NCBI GenBank assembly: GCA_013153635.1
Contig: JAADDZ010000014.1
Location: forward strand, 130,341-194,340
Direction: 5' to 3'
DNA from: Aquificota bacterium
GTDB taxonomy: Bacteria; Aquificota; Aquificia; Aquificales; Hydrogenothermaceae
DNA: 64,000 nt
Made by a program: the position numbers and the translations under genes. The notes under the pieces are model-generated. The model ran no database searches and was not told the DNA's origin. It was given only the letters and a program-made list of their open reading frames with translations. This document shows, piece by piece, positions 7,259 to 16,786 of this stretch (position 1 is its first letter; each line of letters begins with the position of its first letter).

Positions 7259-9879
7259 AGGTATCAGAACTAGCAAAAGAACTTAACGTCTCTTCAAAAG
7301 AAATAATAGAAGCTATAGAACAGCTAACAGGAGAAAAAATCAAATCTGCATCAAAAAAAATTAGCGATGACATTGCAGATTTGATAAGAGCTACCTTAGG
7401 AGAAACTTCACAAGAACCAGAAGAAACAATACAAGAACCACCAAAAGAAGAAGAAGGACACAAACTCTTTGATGTCTCTCATCAGCTAGGAATACCTTTT
7501 GATGAACTAGCAGATAAATTAAAAGCTATAGGCTTCTCAAAAGAGATAACAAACTTTACCGAAATAGACGAAGAGACCTATAAAAAACTTAAGCAGTACA
7601 TAGAAGAAGAGAAAAAACTAGAGGAAGAGAAGAAAAAAGAGTTAGAAAAACAGAAAAAAGAAAAACAAAAAAAATTAGAAGAACTAGCATCAAGAAAACT
7701 AAAAGAAAAAACTCAAAAAAGAGAAACACCACGAAAACCAGCAGAAGAGCCAAAAAAAGAGAAAAAAATAGAGAAAAAACCTATCCCCACCCAAGAAAAG
7801 CCACAAGAAAAACCAAAAGAAGAAAAACCAAAAGAAAAAATCATACAAAAGCAAGAGCCTAAAAAAGAAGAAAAGGTACACCCAAAACCAACCACCCCTA
7901 CCCCAAGTCAGAAAGAAGAAAAATCAAAAGAAACAGAAGAAAAGCCAAAATTTATAGAAAAACAACCAATAAGAGAAACAAAAGAAGAAAAAGAAGAAAG
8001 AGAAGCCCTTAGAAAATTACTAGGAACTCAACCAAAGAAAAAGAAAAAAAAGAAAAGAAAAGAAAAAGAAAAGGAAAAACAGCAGGTAGAAGCAACTGTA
8101 GAAGAAGACGAAGTCAAAATAGTGATTATCCCAGAAATAATCACTGTACGAGAGCTAGCAGAACTACTAAACCTACCAGTAAATCAAATAATGGCTGACC
8201 TTCTAAAAAGAGGAATCCTAGCAACAGTAAACGATAACATAGACCCAGAAATAGCACTTCAAATCGCAGAAGAACACGGATTTTTGGCTGAAATAAAAAA
8301 AGAAGGGGAAGAGATAGAAAAATTAGAAGAACTACCAGAAGAGCTAAAGAAAAAATTAGAAGAAGAAGAAAAAGAAGGAAAATTAGTAGAAAGACCCCCT
8401 GTAGTAGTTATAATGGGACATGTAGACCACGGTAAAACCACCCTCCTAGATACAATAAGAAAAACAGACATAGCTCTTAGAGAAAAAGGGGGAATAACCC
8501 AGCATATCGGTGCCTATAAAATAAAACTAGAAAATGGAAAAGAGATTACATTCTTAGATACACCGGGACACGAAGCTTTTACCACTTTAAGAGCTAGAGG
8601 GTCAAAAGTAGCAGATACAGCAGTCCTCGTTGTAGCCGCTGATGACGGAGTAAAACCACAAACCGTCGAAGCTATAAACCATGCAAGAAGTGCTGGTCTT
8701 CCTATAATAGTAGCAATCAACAAAGTGGACAAACCCGGTGCAGACCCAGATAGAGTAAAAAGAGAACTAACCCAATATGAACTCATACCTGAAGACTGGG
8801 GCGGAGATACAATAATGGTACCTATCTCTGCAAAAACAGGTCAAAACTTAGATGAACTTTTAGAGATGATACTCCTCGTGTCAGAGATGCTAGAGCTAAA
8901 AGCAAATCCTGATAGACTCGCTATAGGGACGATAATCGAATCAAAACTAGACCCAAAAAGAGGACCTGTAGCTACTGTTTTAGTAGAAAACGGTACTTTG
9001 AAAATCGGAGATTATTTTGTTGCAGGAACTACATGGGGAAAAGTTAGAGCCATGTACGATGACAAAGGCAACTTAGTTAAAGAAGCTCCTCCAGGTTCTC
9101 CAGTAGAGATTCTAGGATTCAATGAAGTTCCTCAAGCAGGAGACAGATTTGTAGTTATGAAATCAGAAAGAGAAGCTAGACAGCTAGCAGAGCAAAGAAA
9201 GCAGAAGCTAGAAGAGGAACTTCAAGCAAAAAGAAGAGCCAGACTAGAGAGTCTCAAAGGAGCAAAAGAAGTAAATATCATACTAAAAGCTGATACACAA
9301 GGTTCTTTAGAAGCTATCATCAAAGCCATAGAAGAACTCTCAAACAAATTCGAAGATTTAGCTATAAATGTAGTTCATGCTGGGCTTGGAAAAATAACAG
9401 AGAGCGATGTTATGCTTGCGGCCGCATCAAACGCTATAATCATAGGATTCAATGTTAGACCAGATTCAGCGGCTAGAAGGATAGCAGAAGAAGAAGGAAT
9501 AGAAATCAAAACATACGGAATAATATACGAAATAGTAGAAGACTTAGAAAAAGCACTAAAAGGTCTACTTGAACCAAAGATAAAAGAAGTAGTAACAGGA
9601 ACATGTGAAGTAAAACAGATATTTAGGATAAAAGGAATTGGAACAGTAGCAGGTTGTATAGTTACCGACGGAGTAATAAAGAGAAACTCTAAAGCAAGAT
9701 TAGTAAGAGATGGAGTAGTTATATACGATGGAGAGATAAACTCTCTAAAAAGATTCAAAGAAGATGTCAAAGAAGTTTCAAAAGGTTACGAATGTGGACT
9801 AACACTAAAAGACTTTAATGACATAAAGCCGGGGGACATTATAGAGGCTTATGAACTTGTTGAAGAAAAAAACGAATAA
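7249..9879 (+). CDS. infB: Translation initiation factor IF-2
   Basis: GTPase that brings initiator tRNA to the 30S subunit. It has 876 residues. The N-terminus carries an IF2 N-domain (KVSELAKELNVSSKEIIEAIE) and a second similar helical segment. A highly charged Lys/Glu/Pro linker follows (about 120-290), with the second IF2_N region before the G domain. The G domain starts with GHVDHGKT (390-397), then DTPGHEAF and NKVDKPGA. Domains II, III and IV follow. Start is TTG at 7249 with AGAAGGAGGT just upstream; it overlaps the end of the ylxR/Q gene by 10 bases. Confidence 0.97.
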   Translation: MPIKVSELAKELNVSSKEIIEAIEQLTGEKIKSASKKISDDIADLIRATLGETSQEPEETIQEPPKEEEGHKLFDVSHQLGIPFDELADKLKAIGFSKEITNFTEIDEETYKKLKQYIEEEKKLEEEKKKELEKQKKEKQKKLEELASRKLKEKTQKRETPRKPAEEPKKEKKIEKKPIPTQEKPQEKPKEEKPKEKIIQKQEPKKEEKVHPKPTTPTPSQKEEKSKETEEKPKFIEKQPIRETKEEKEEREALRKLLGTQPKKKKKKKRKEKEKEKQQVEATVEEDEVKIVIIPEIITVRELAELLNLPVNQIMADLLKRGILATVNDNIDPEIALQIAEEHGFLAEIKKEGEEIEKLEELPEELKKKLEEEEKEGKLVERPPVVVIMGHVDHGKTTLLDTIRKTDIALREKGGITQHIGAYKIKLENGKEITFLDTPGHEAFTTLRARGSKVADTAVLVVAADDGVKPQTVEAINHARSAGLPIIVAINKVDKPGADPDRVKRELTQYELIPEDWGGDTIMVPISAKTGQNLDELLEMILLVSEMLELKANPDRLAIGTIIESKLDPKRGPVATVLVENGTLKIGDYFVAGTTWGKVRAMYDDKGNLVKEAPPGSPVEILGFNEVPQAGDRFVVMKSEREARQLAEQRKQKLEEELQAKRRARLESLKGAKEVNIILKADTQGSLEAIIKAIEELSNKFEDLAINVVHAGLGKITESDVMLAAASNAIIIGFNVRPDSAARRIAEEEGIEIKTYGIIYEIVEDLEKALKGLLEPKIKEVVTGTCEVKQIFRIKGIGTVAGCIVTDGVIKRNSKARLVRDGVVIYDGEINSLKRFKEDVKEVSKGYECGLTLKDFNDIKPGDIIEAYELVEEKNE

Positions 9880-10522
9880 CCTAGAAACTGAAAAAATAAA
9901 AGTTGTAGAAATCTTTAGAACAGTAGAAGGAGAAGGAAGATGGGTAGGTCTTCCTATCTCTTTTGTAAGATTAGAAGGTTGCAATCTAAGATGTTCTTGG
10001 TGTGATACTACCTACTCTTACGATGGAAAATCATACACAGAACTAACCGTATCACAGACTATCAAAGAGGTAGAAAAATTAGGATTAAAGAGGGTGTGCA
10101 TCACTGGAGGAGAGCCTTTTCTCTCTCCATCTCTTCCTCGTTTAGTACAGCTACTCCTTGAAAAAGGATACAAAATCTTCATAGAGACAAACGGAACATT
10201 ATGGAACGAAGAACTTGGAAAAGTGATTAATGAAAATGTATATATAACCTGTTCTCCAAAACCACCTGTCTACTTTGTACACCCAAAACTGATACCTTTT
10301 ATAGATGAATTAAAGTTCGTTATTGACAGTAACATAAAAGTAGAAAACATATTAAATCCACAGATACTACAGTTTTTAAAAAATGACACAATCGTTTTGC
10401 AACCAGAGAGTAACAAAGAACAAATGGTAAAAAAGGCTCTTTATATCCAAGACCAGCTTTTAAAGCTAGGAATAGAAAGTAGAATTATACCCCAATGCCA
10501 TAAAGTATTAGGATTACCTTAG
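9851..10522 (+). CDS. queE: 7-carboxy-7-deazaguanine synthase (radical SAM)
   Basis: Radical SAM enzyme of the queuosine precursor pathway: converts 6-carboxytetrahydropterin to 7-carboxy-7-deazaguanine. It has up to 223 residues. Motifs are FRTVEGEGRWVGLPISFVRLEGCNLRCSWCDT, which holds the CxxxCxxC-type 4Fe-4S ligands, and CITGGEPFLSP, the SAM-binding glycine segment. The ATG at 9851 overlaps infB by 29 bases; the real start could be one of the next codons, since the conserved part begins about 20 residues in. The stop overlaps the dprA GTG start as TAGTG. No other queuosine gene lies in the window. Confidence 0.88.
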   Translation: MNLLKKKTNNLETEKIKVVEIFRTVEGEGRWVGLPISFVRLEGCNLRCSWCDTTYSYDGKSYTELTVSQTIKEVEKLGLKRVCITGGEPFLSPSLPRLVQLLLEKGYKIFIETNGTLWNEELGKVINENVYITCSPKPPVYFVHPKLIPFIDELKFVIDSNIKVENILNPQILQFLKNDTIVLQPESNKEQMVKKALYIQDQLLKLGIESRIIPQCHKVLGLP

Positions 10523-11592
10523 TGGAAATAGTAAAAGCTCTACAACTTTCCTTTGTATCTGGTATAGGAAATGTAACCATAAAAAAAATCCTAGAGAGAT
10601 TTGGAAGTTTTGAAAATGTGTTTGAACTATCATTTGAAGAGCTGTCCCAGTTCATAGGTACAAAAACAGCAAACCTTATCCTAAACAGCAAAGATTTAGA
10701 AAAAAGGGCGGTTGAAGAGTACAAAAGAGCAAAAAAAGAAGGAGTTAGGCTAGTACCCCTTACAGACAAAAACTACCCAAACAACCTCAAAAACATCAGC
10801 GACCCTCCCTCTATTTTGTATGTAAAAGGTATCTTTCCAATAAATGAAAAAGCTGTATCAATTGTAGGTACAAGAAAAGTATCCTCTTACGGAAGATACA
10901 CTTCAGAAAAATTCTCAAAAGAGTTAAGTGAAGACGGGATAAACATAGTTTCTGGTCTGGCAACAGGAGTAGATACTATTGCTCACAAATCAGCTATTGA
11001 AACAGGAGGTTTCACTACTGCGGTACTAGGAAGTGGTATAGATATAGTTTTTCCTATAGAAAACAAAAAATTATATGAGAAGTTATACATGCAAGGCTGT
11101 ATAATTTCAGAATTTCCGATAGGTACTAAGCCTACAAAATATACATTTCCCCAGAGGAATAGGATAATAGCTGGACTATCATACGCTACAGTAGTAACAG
11201 AAGCTTCTAAAAAATCTGGAGCTTTAATAACAGCTAAATATGCAAATGATTATGGGAGATTAGTTTTTGCAGTTCCATCAAATATTAATAATATCAATGC
11301 ACAGGGCAGTAACCTCTTGTTAAAAGAAGGAGCTTTCCCACTGACAGAGACACAGGATATTTATACCCAGATTCCTTACCTAAAACCTGAAAAACATTCA
11401 AAACTGAAAGAAGAGCTACCTTTAAACGAGATAGAAAGACAGATACTACAACTATTAAACGAACCTACCCATATAGACCTATTGGTGGAAAAAACAGATT
11501 TAAACATTTCACAGCTTTCTACAATACTATTTGACCTTGAGTTTAAAGGTTTGATAAAAAACGACAACGGTATCTATATAAGGTTGGTGTAA
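10522..11592 (+). CDS. dprA: DNA processing protein DprA
   Basis: Protects incoming single-stranded DNA and loads RecA during natural transformation. It has 356 residues: an N-terminal helix-hairpin-helix-like region (LSFVSGIGNVTIKKILERFGS), the Rossmann-like core (VSIVGTRKVSSYGRYTSEKF, IVSGLATGVDTIAHKSAI, TTAVLGSGIDIVFP, FPQRNRIIAGLSYATVVTEA) and a C-terminal winged-helix-like domain (IERQILQLLNEPTHIDLLVEKT). Start is GTG at 10522. It is the last plus-strand gene before the convergent pnp. Confidence 0.95.
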   Translation: MEIVKALQLSFVSGIGNVTIKKILERFGSFENVFELSFEELSQFIGTKTANLILNSKDLEKRAVEEYKRAKKEGVRLVPLTDKNYPNNLKNISDPPSILYVKGIFPINEKAVSIVGTRKVSSYGRYTSEKFSKELSEDGINIVSGLATGVDTIAHKSAIETGGFTTAVLGSGIDIVFPIENKKLYEKLYMQGCIISEFPIGTKPTKYTFPQRNRIIAGLSYATVVTEASKKSGALITAKYANDYGRLVFAVPSNINNINAQGSNLLLKEGAFPLTETQDIYTQIPYLKPEKHSKLKEELPLNEIERQILQLLNEPTHIDLLVEKTDLNISQLSTILFDLEFKGLIKNDNGIYIRLV

Positions 11593-11601
11593 ACTATAAA
11601 G

Positions 11602-13728
11602 TCATTCTTCAAAAAAGTATTTATTCTTTGGCTCATCTTCTTCTTTTACATCTTTTAATGAAACTTTTGCTCTTCCCATATCATCTATATCTATAACTTT
11701 TACCTTTAGAACATCTCCTACTTTTACTGCATCTTTTGCTGACTTTAATCTTTGGTTTGATATTTGAGACACATGGAGTAAAGAAAGTTTTCCCGGTAGA
11801 AGTTCCACAAACGCTCCATAATCTTCTACCCTTGTTACTTTTCCAAGATAAACATCTCCTACTTCCATTTGGGAGATAAGCTCATTAATCATGTCTATCG
11901 CTTTTTGAGCCATCTGCTTATGAATAGCATATATCTTTATCAAACCGTCTGGTTCTATATCTATCTTTACTCCAGTTTCTTCTATGATTCTTTTGATATT
12001 CTTTCCTGCAGGACCAATAATAAGAGGTATCTTGTCTGGAAGAACTCTTAATTTTACAACAGAAGGAGCATAAGGAGACACTTCTGGTCTTGGTTTAGGA
12101 AGTGCTTGATACATTATATCAAGAATATGAAATCTTCCTTCTTTTGCTTGTTTTAGGGCTTGTTCTAATATCTGCTTGGATAGTCCTTTTATTTTTATAT
12201 CCATCTGAATCGATGTAACCCCATCTCTTGTCCCAGCAACCTTAAAATCCATATCTCCTAAGTGGTCTTCATCTCCAAGAATATCTGATAAGACTACAAA
12301 ATCTTCTCCTTCTTTGATAAGACCCATAGCTATTCCAGCTACATGTTTTTTCATTGGAACACCTGCATCAAATAAAGATAAAGAGCCTCCACAAACAGTA
12401 GCCATAGAAGTAGAACCATTTGATTCTAGTATTTCAGAAACTACCCTTATAACGTAAGGGAACTCTTCTTCTGGAGGTATTAACGGCTCTAAAGCTCTCT
12501 CTGCAAGATTTCCATGCCCTATCTCTCTTCTAGAAGTGGCTCTTGGGGGTCTTGCTTCTCCTACACTAAACGGTGGGAAGTTATAATGGAGCATAAATCT
12601 TTTTTTCTCTTCTCCCTCTTCTATACTTTCTTCTATCTGTTCTTCTCCCGGCGCTCCTAAGGTAGTAGCAACAAACGCTTGAGTCTCTCCTCTTGTAAAC
12701 ACTGCTGAACCGTGAACTCTAGGGAACAGGTTCACTTTTATCCATATAGGTCTTATCTCATCAGGTTTCCTTCCGTCTATTCTAACTTTTTCTTTTAGTA
12801 TCATCTCTCTCATTATTTCGCTTTCTATCTCTTTAAATAGGGTAGAGACTTTTTTCAGCTCTTCTTCGGGTATTTCTAAGTCTTGAACCATCTGCTCAAA
12901 AAGTCTTTCTATGTATTTCTTTCTCTCTCTTTTTTCCTTTATACTGAAGGCTTCTTTTAACTTTTGCTTGGCATATTCTCTTATCTTCACTTTTAGCTCT
13001 TCTAAAGAGGTATCTTCCTCAACAGTGTACTTTTCTACTCCTACCTCTTCTCTTAATTTTTCCTGTATCTCTATTAACTTTTGTAATTCTTGATGTGCGC
13101 TAAATATAGCCTCTAAAAGGTCTTCTTCTGGTACTTCTTCAGCACCTCCCTCTACCATAACAACCGCATCTTTCGTCCCTGCTACTACAATATCAAAATC
13201 AGAATTATTTCTCTGCTCATATGTAGGATTAAAAACAAGCTCTCCATCTACTCTACATACTCTAACAGCTCCTATAGGTTCTTCTAAAGGAATCCTAGAT
13301 ATATGCAAAGATGCTGATGCTCCAACAATCGCTAAAATATCTGGGTCGTACTTATCGTCTGCAGATAAGGTAAGGGCTGTGATTACAACATCATTAAAAA
13401 ACCCTTTCGGAAAAAGGGGTCTTATAGGTCTGTCTATAAGCCTTGATACTAGTATCTCTCTTACACTTGGTTTTCCTTCTCTTTTAACAAATCCACCGGG
13501 AATCTTACCATATGCATAGGTTTTTTCTCTATAGTCAACAGTCAACGGTAGAAAGTCTACATCTGGTTGAGGTTCATCTGCCATTACTGCGGTAACTAAG
13601 ACTGCTGTATCTCCTTGTCTTACAATAACAGCTCCGTCAGCCTGTCGTGCAAACCAACCAGTTTCTATTTTGTAAGATTCGTTGTTTATAACTGTTTCTA
13701 CTATAACAGGCTTTGGAGCTTCTACCAT
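11602..13728 (-). CDS. pnp: Polyribonucleotide nucleotidyltransferase (PNPase)
   Basis: 3'-to-5' phosphorolytic exoribonuclease of mRNA decay. It has 708 residues: two RNase PH domains (first begins IETGWFARQADGAVIVRQGDTAVLVTAV; second KVRIDGRKPDEIRPIWIKVNLFPRVHGSAVFTRGETQ), an alpha linker between them, a KH domain (LPDKIPLIIGPAGKNIKRIIEETG) and an S1 domain (GDVYLGKVTRVEDYGAFVELLPGKLSLLHVS). Catalytic-site residues in the second core (GDEDHLGDMDFKVAG) are present. It follows rpsO with a 1-base TAATG overlap, the classic rpsO-pnp pair. Confidence 0.97.
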   Translation of the reverse strand: MVEAPKPVIVETVINNESYKIETGWFARQADGAVIVRQGDTAVLVTAVMADEPQPDVDFLPLTVDYREKTYAYGKIPGGFVKREGKPSVREILVSRLIDRPIRPLFPKGFFNDVVITALTLSADDKYDPDILAIVGASASLHISRIPLEEPIGAVRVCRVDGELVFNPTYEQRNNSDFDIVVAGTKDAVVMVEGGAEEVPEEDLLEAIFSAHQELQKLIEIQEKLREEVGVEKYTVEEDTSLEELKVKIREYAKQKLKEAFSIKEKRERKKYIERLFEQMVQDLEIPEEELKKVSTLFKEIESEIMREMILKEKVRIDGRKPDEIRPIWIKVNLFPRVHGSAVFTRGETQAFVATTLGAPGEEQIEESIEEGEEKKRFMLHYNFPPFSVGEARPPRATSRREIGHGNLAERALEPLIPPEEEFPYVIRVVSEILESNGSTSMATVCGGSLSLFDAGVPMKKHVAGIAMGLIKEGEDFVVLSDILGDEDHLGDMDFKVAGTRDGVTSIQMDIKIKGLSKQILEQALKQAKEGRFHILDIMYQALPKPRPEVSPYAPSVVKLRVLPDKIPLIIGPAGKNIKRIIEETGVKIDIEPDGLIKIYAIHKQMAQKAIDMINELISQMEVGDVYLGKVTRVEDYGAFVELLPGKLSLLHVSQISNQRLKSAKDAVKVGDVLKVKVIDIDDMGRAKVSLKDVKEEDEPKNKYFFEE

Positions 13729-14015
13729 TATTTCCCTCTCCCTGCAGTTTCTCTAATTCCTAAAGTTTTTATTATGTCTTTGTATCTTTCTGGACTTGTC
13801 TTTTTTAGGTATTTAAGGAGTTTTCTTCTTCTGTTTACCATACCTATGAGACCTCTTCTAGAGTGAAGGTCTTTTTTGTGCTGTTTTATATGCTCTGTTA
13901 AATTGTTTATCCTCTCTGTTAAAATTGCGATTTGTACTTCTGGAGAACCTGTATCTCCTTCGTGTCTAGCGAACTGTTTGATGATTTCTTGTTTTTTGTC
14001 TGGAAGAATAGACAT
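13728..14015 (-). CDS. rpsO: 30S ribosomal protein S15
   Basis: Primary binder of the central domain of 16S rRNA. It has 95 residues counted from ATG 14015. A TTG just upstream (14018) is only 2 bases from AGGAGGT, so the ATG with 5-base spacing is preferred. Conserved segments are [36 protein letters not shown] and [10 protein letters not shown]. It is expected to be co-transcribed with pnp. Confidence 0.97.
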   Translation of the reverse strand: MSILPDKKQEIIKQFARHEGDTGSPEVQIAILTERINNLTEHIKQHKKDLHSRRGLIGMVNRRRKLLKYLKKTSPERYKDIIKTLGIRETAGRGK

Positions 14016-14060
14016 CAACTACCTCCTGTTTATCTTCTAAGTTTTATAAGCTAATTGGAT

Positions 14061-14069
14061 ATTATACCA
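14061..14069 (-). promoter_or_regulatory. Extended -10 promoter for rpsO-pnp
   Basis: Minus-strand TGGTATAAT (14069 to 14061), a consensus TATAAT with an upstream TG, about 46 bases before the rpsO ATG. No good -35 is visible; it would lie in the tail of purB. Confidence 0.6.
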
Positions 14070-14078
14070 TAACAAATA

Positions 14079-15389
14079 TTAATATTTACCAAAAACTCTT
14101 TTGTATATATGAGGTACGTTCTTCAGAAAATTATTTATATCAAAAATCTTTTCTATCTCTTCTTGAGAAAGTTTTGACATCACTTTCGGGTCTTGCAAAA
14201 GAGCGTCTTTAAACATGAGACCTTCTGTATCCCACGCTTTTAGAGCATTTCTTTGAACGATGTCATAAGCTTCATCTCTAGACAGACCTTTTTCAACTAG
14301 AGCAACTAAGACTTTTGATGATACATACAGACCTTTTGATAGCTCTATATTTTTTTTCATTCTGTCTGGATAAACTACAAGCCCTTCCATAACTTTTTTG
14401 GTTAGGTTCAGTATGTAGTCTAAAGCTATAGATGAATCTGGCATAACTACTCTTTCTACAGATGAATGGGATATATCTCTTTCATGCCACAACGCTATGT
14501 TCTCCATTGCTGGTAGAGCGTTGGCTCTTATGACTCTTGCTAAGCCGGTTATTCTCTCACAGGTTATAGGATTTTTTTTGTGAGGCATTGCTGATGACCC
14601 TCTTTGCCCTTTTTTAAAAGGTTCTTGGGCTTCTAAAACTTCTGTTCTTTGAAGGTGTCTTATCTCTACTGCTATCTTCTCTAAAGATGATGCTGTTATA
14701 GCCATAGCTGTCATAAATTCAGCATGTCTGTCTCTTTGCACTACTTGATTTGATACTGGCTCAACCTCTAAACCTAGCTCTTTAAGGGCTATAGATTCTA
14801 CTTCAGGGGGTATATTAGAGTAAGTACCTACAGCTCCAGAGATTGCACCTACTGAAGTCGATTTTTTCGCATTTAACAGTCTTTCTCTGTTTCTTTTCAT
14901 TTCTTGATACCACAGTGCAAATTTAAGCCCAAATATCATAGGTTCTGCATGTACTCCGTGAGTTCTTCCCATTATTACTGTATCTTTGTACTTGAAGGCG
15001 TTCTCTTCAAGAATAGGTAAAAGCTGGTCAATATCTTCTATCAATATGTCTATGGCTTCCTTTATGAGAAGACCTAAAGCTGTATCAATCACATCTGACG
15101 ATGTAACTCCTAAATGTATATACCTCCCATACTCTCCTACCTGTTCTGCTACTGCGGTAACAAAAGCTAATACATCATGATTATAGATTTGGTCTAATTC
15201 GTGTATTCTTTCTACTACCTTTTCATCTATGTATGTTTTTTCTATAATCTCCTTTAGAGCTTCATCAGGGATTTTTCCAAGTTTGTTCCACGCCTTGCAT
15301 ATGGCTATTTCTACATCAAGCCATTTTTGGAATTTGTTAACTTCACTCCAAACTTTTCCCATTTTTTCTCTGGTATACCTTTCTATCAT
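14079..15389 (-). CDS. purB: Adenylosuccinate lyase
   Basis: Cleaves SAICAR and adenylosuccinate in purine synthesis. It has 436 residues and belongs to the fumarase/aspartase superfamily. Signature segments are TSSDVIDTA, GRTHGVHAEPMIFG, and the conserved loop GQRGSSAMPHKKNPI, which includes the catalytic serine and SxxMPxKxNP motif. Start ATG 15389 has GGAG at good spacing. It lies upstream of rpsO on the same strand, with a separate rpsO promoter at its 3' end. Confidence 0.96.
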   Translation of the reverse strand: MIERYTREKMGKVWSEVNKFQKWLDVEIAICKAWNKLGKIPDEALKEIIEKTYIDEKVVERIHELDQIYNHDVLAFVTAVAEQVGEYGRYIHLGVTSSDVIDTALGLLIKEAIDILIEDIDQLLPILEENAFKYKDTVIMGRTHGVHAEPMIFGLKFALWYQEMKRNRERLLNAKKSTSVGAISGAVGTYSNIPPEVESIALKELGLEVEPVSNQVVQRDRHAEFMTAMAITASSLEKIAVEIRHLQRTEVLEAQEPFKKGQRGSSAMPHKKNPITCERITGLARVIRANALPAMENIALWHERDISHSSVERVVMPDSSIALDYILNLTKKVMEGLVVYPDRMKKNIELSKGLYVSSKVLVALVEKGLSRDEAYDIVQRNALKAWDTEGLMFKDALLQDPKVMSKLSQEEIEKIFDINNFLKNVPHIYKRVFGKY

Positions 15390-15465
15390 AGAGCATCTCC
15401 AAAATTTAAAATTTTAGATTAGATTTGATAGGCTTAGTAAAGATTACCTACTTTTAAACTCTGTG

Positions 15466-15475
15466 TATAATTATA
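15466..15475. promoter_or_regulatory. Palindromic -10 between divergent purB and the 15569 gene
   Basis: TATAATTATA reads as a consensus -10 on both strands in the 179-base divergent gap. No convincing -35 was found on either side, so use in either direction is tentative. Confidence 0.35.
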
Positions 15476-15568
15476 GCAAAATTTAGTAGTAAGATTTAAA
15501 ACTATTAGAAAATAAAAAATTTTTTTATAAATTTAAACTTTGAGAACAATATATATGAGGTTAAGAGA

Positions 15569-15871
15569 ATGGCTGATTTTACAAAAGCTGGAAGTGATAA
15601 AGGTGATGTAGAAAAACAACTAAAACATCTGCTTATCTCTGCAAATTTGACATATCACTCTTATATTGCCGTTATAGAAGACCTGTCTAAGGAAGAACTA
15701 GAAGGAGACCTAAGAGAGTATGTAGAGCAGTACACTTTAGAGATATTACCTATGGTAAAAAAGATAGAAGCAGAAGAAAATGACAAACTAATAGAAAAGG
15801 CAAATGAGATAAAGAAAATCTACGAAAATCTGATAAAAGAGATTAAAGATAAGATTAAAGAAACTAACTGA
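15569..15871 (+). CDS. Small helical protein of unknown function
   Basis: 100 residues with good coding character and a ribosome-site-like GAGG 12 bases upstream. It is acidic and almost entirely helix-favouring: a first half around QLKHLLISANLTYHSYIAVIEDL and a charged C-terminal helix (ENDKLIEKANEIKKIYENLIKEIKDKIKE) that could form a coiled coil. No signal peptide, membrane segment or cysteine is present. I do not recognise the family. A universal stress protein gene lies 70 bases downstream on the same strand, so a role in a stress response is possible but not shown. Confidence 0.7.
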   Translation: MADFTKAGSDKGDVEKQLKHLLISANLTYHSYIAVIEDLSKEELEGDLREYVEQYTLEILPMVKKIEAEENDKLIEKANEIKKIYENLIKEIKDKIKETN

Positions 15872-15941
15872 TAATTTTTTATCTTTGTCTAATTTAGGTT
15901 AGAATATTCTACAAATACATATTGAGTTTGTGGAGATTTTT

Positions 15942-16784
15942 ATGATTAAGCGTATTTTGGTAGGTTTAGATGGCTCTGAACAGTCTAAAATTGCTGGAAA
16001 GTATGGGATTTATCTGTCTAAGAAACTAAAAAAACCTGTTATAGGTATCCATATTATAGATATTAGACTGTTAGAAGGTCCCTTTATAGAGGACATCGCT
16101 GGAGCTTTGGGATTTACAGTGTATTCAGATTTTACCCCAAAAATAAAAGAAGCTTTAGAGAAGAGAGCAGATATTATTTTAGATGCTTTTGCTAAAGAAT
16201 GTAGAGAAGAAGGAGCTGACTGCTCTATAGTATCTGCATACGGGATTGTAGTAAATGAGATTGTTAATATGGCAGACCCAGAAGATTTGATAATCGTTGG
16301 AAAAAAAGGACAGCATAGCGAGTTTACTGCACTACTTCTAGGTTCTACATCTGAAGCTATCGCTAGAAAAGCTCCTTGTCCTGTAATGGTAACCCATGAG
16401 ATTTTTAAAGAAATCCAAAATATCGTTTTAGCTTTTGACGGTAGAGAAAAATCTATCCATGCATCGCAGTACATATCTGACACATTAAAAGATTTGGACA
16501 TAAAGAAAGTAACTGTTATATCTGTATTAGAAGAAGACAGTCCTGAAAAGAAAAAACATATACAAGAGCTGTTAGAAGAATATCTAAAAGTAGATTTTGA
16601 ACTAAAATTTATGTACGGTTATCCAGAAGAGGAAATTACTGAATTTATAAACTCAAACTTAGACAAATATGACCTGTTAGTTATGGGAGCTTACGGAGAA
16701 AGTAAAATAAAAGAGCTTATTTTAGGAAGTACTACTTCTTACATTCTAAATCATACCCAGATAGCTACTCTTTTAGTAAAGTAA
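15942..16784 (+). CDS. Universal stress protein, tandem UspA domains
   Basis: 280 residues with two UspA domains. The first begins IKRILVGLDGSEQSK and ends with the ATP-loop pattern VGKKGQHSEFTALLLGSTSEAI...PCPVMV. The second begins IQNIVLAFDGREKSIHASQ and ends LVMGAYGESKIKELILGSTTSYI...IATLLVK. Both keep the G-x2-G-x9-GS/T-type nucleotide loop. ATG 15942 is chosen over GTG 15930 because GGAG lies six bases before the ATG. Tandem Usp proteins are cytoplasmic stress or signalling proteins; the exact role is unknown. tyrA follows within 2 bases. Confidence 0.9.
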   Translation: MIKRILVGLDGSEQSKIAGKYGIYLSKKLKKPVIGIHIIDIRLLEGPFIEDIAGALGFTVYSDFTPKIKEALEKRADIILDAFAKECREEGADCSIVSAYGIVVNEIVNMADPEDLIIVGKKGQHSEFTALLLGSTSEAIARKAPCPVMVTHEIFKEIQNIVLAFDGREKSIHASQYISDTLKDLDIKKVTVISVLEEDSPEKKKHIQELLEEYLKVDFELKFMYGYPEEEITEFINSNLDKYDLLVMGAYGESKIKELILGSTTSYILNHTQIATLLVK

Positions 16785-16786
16785 CA

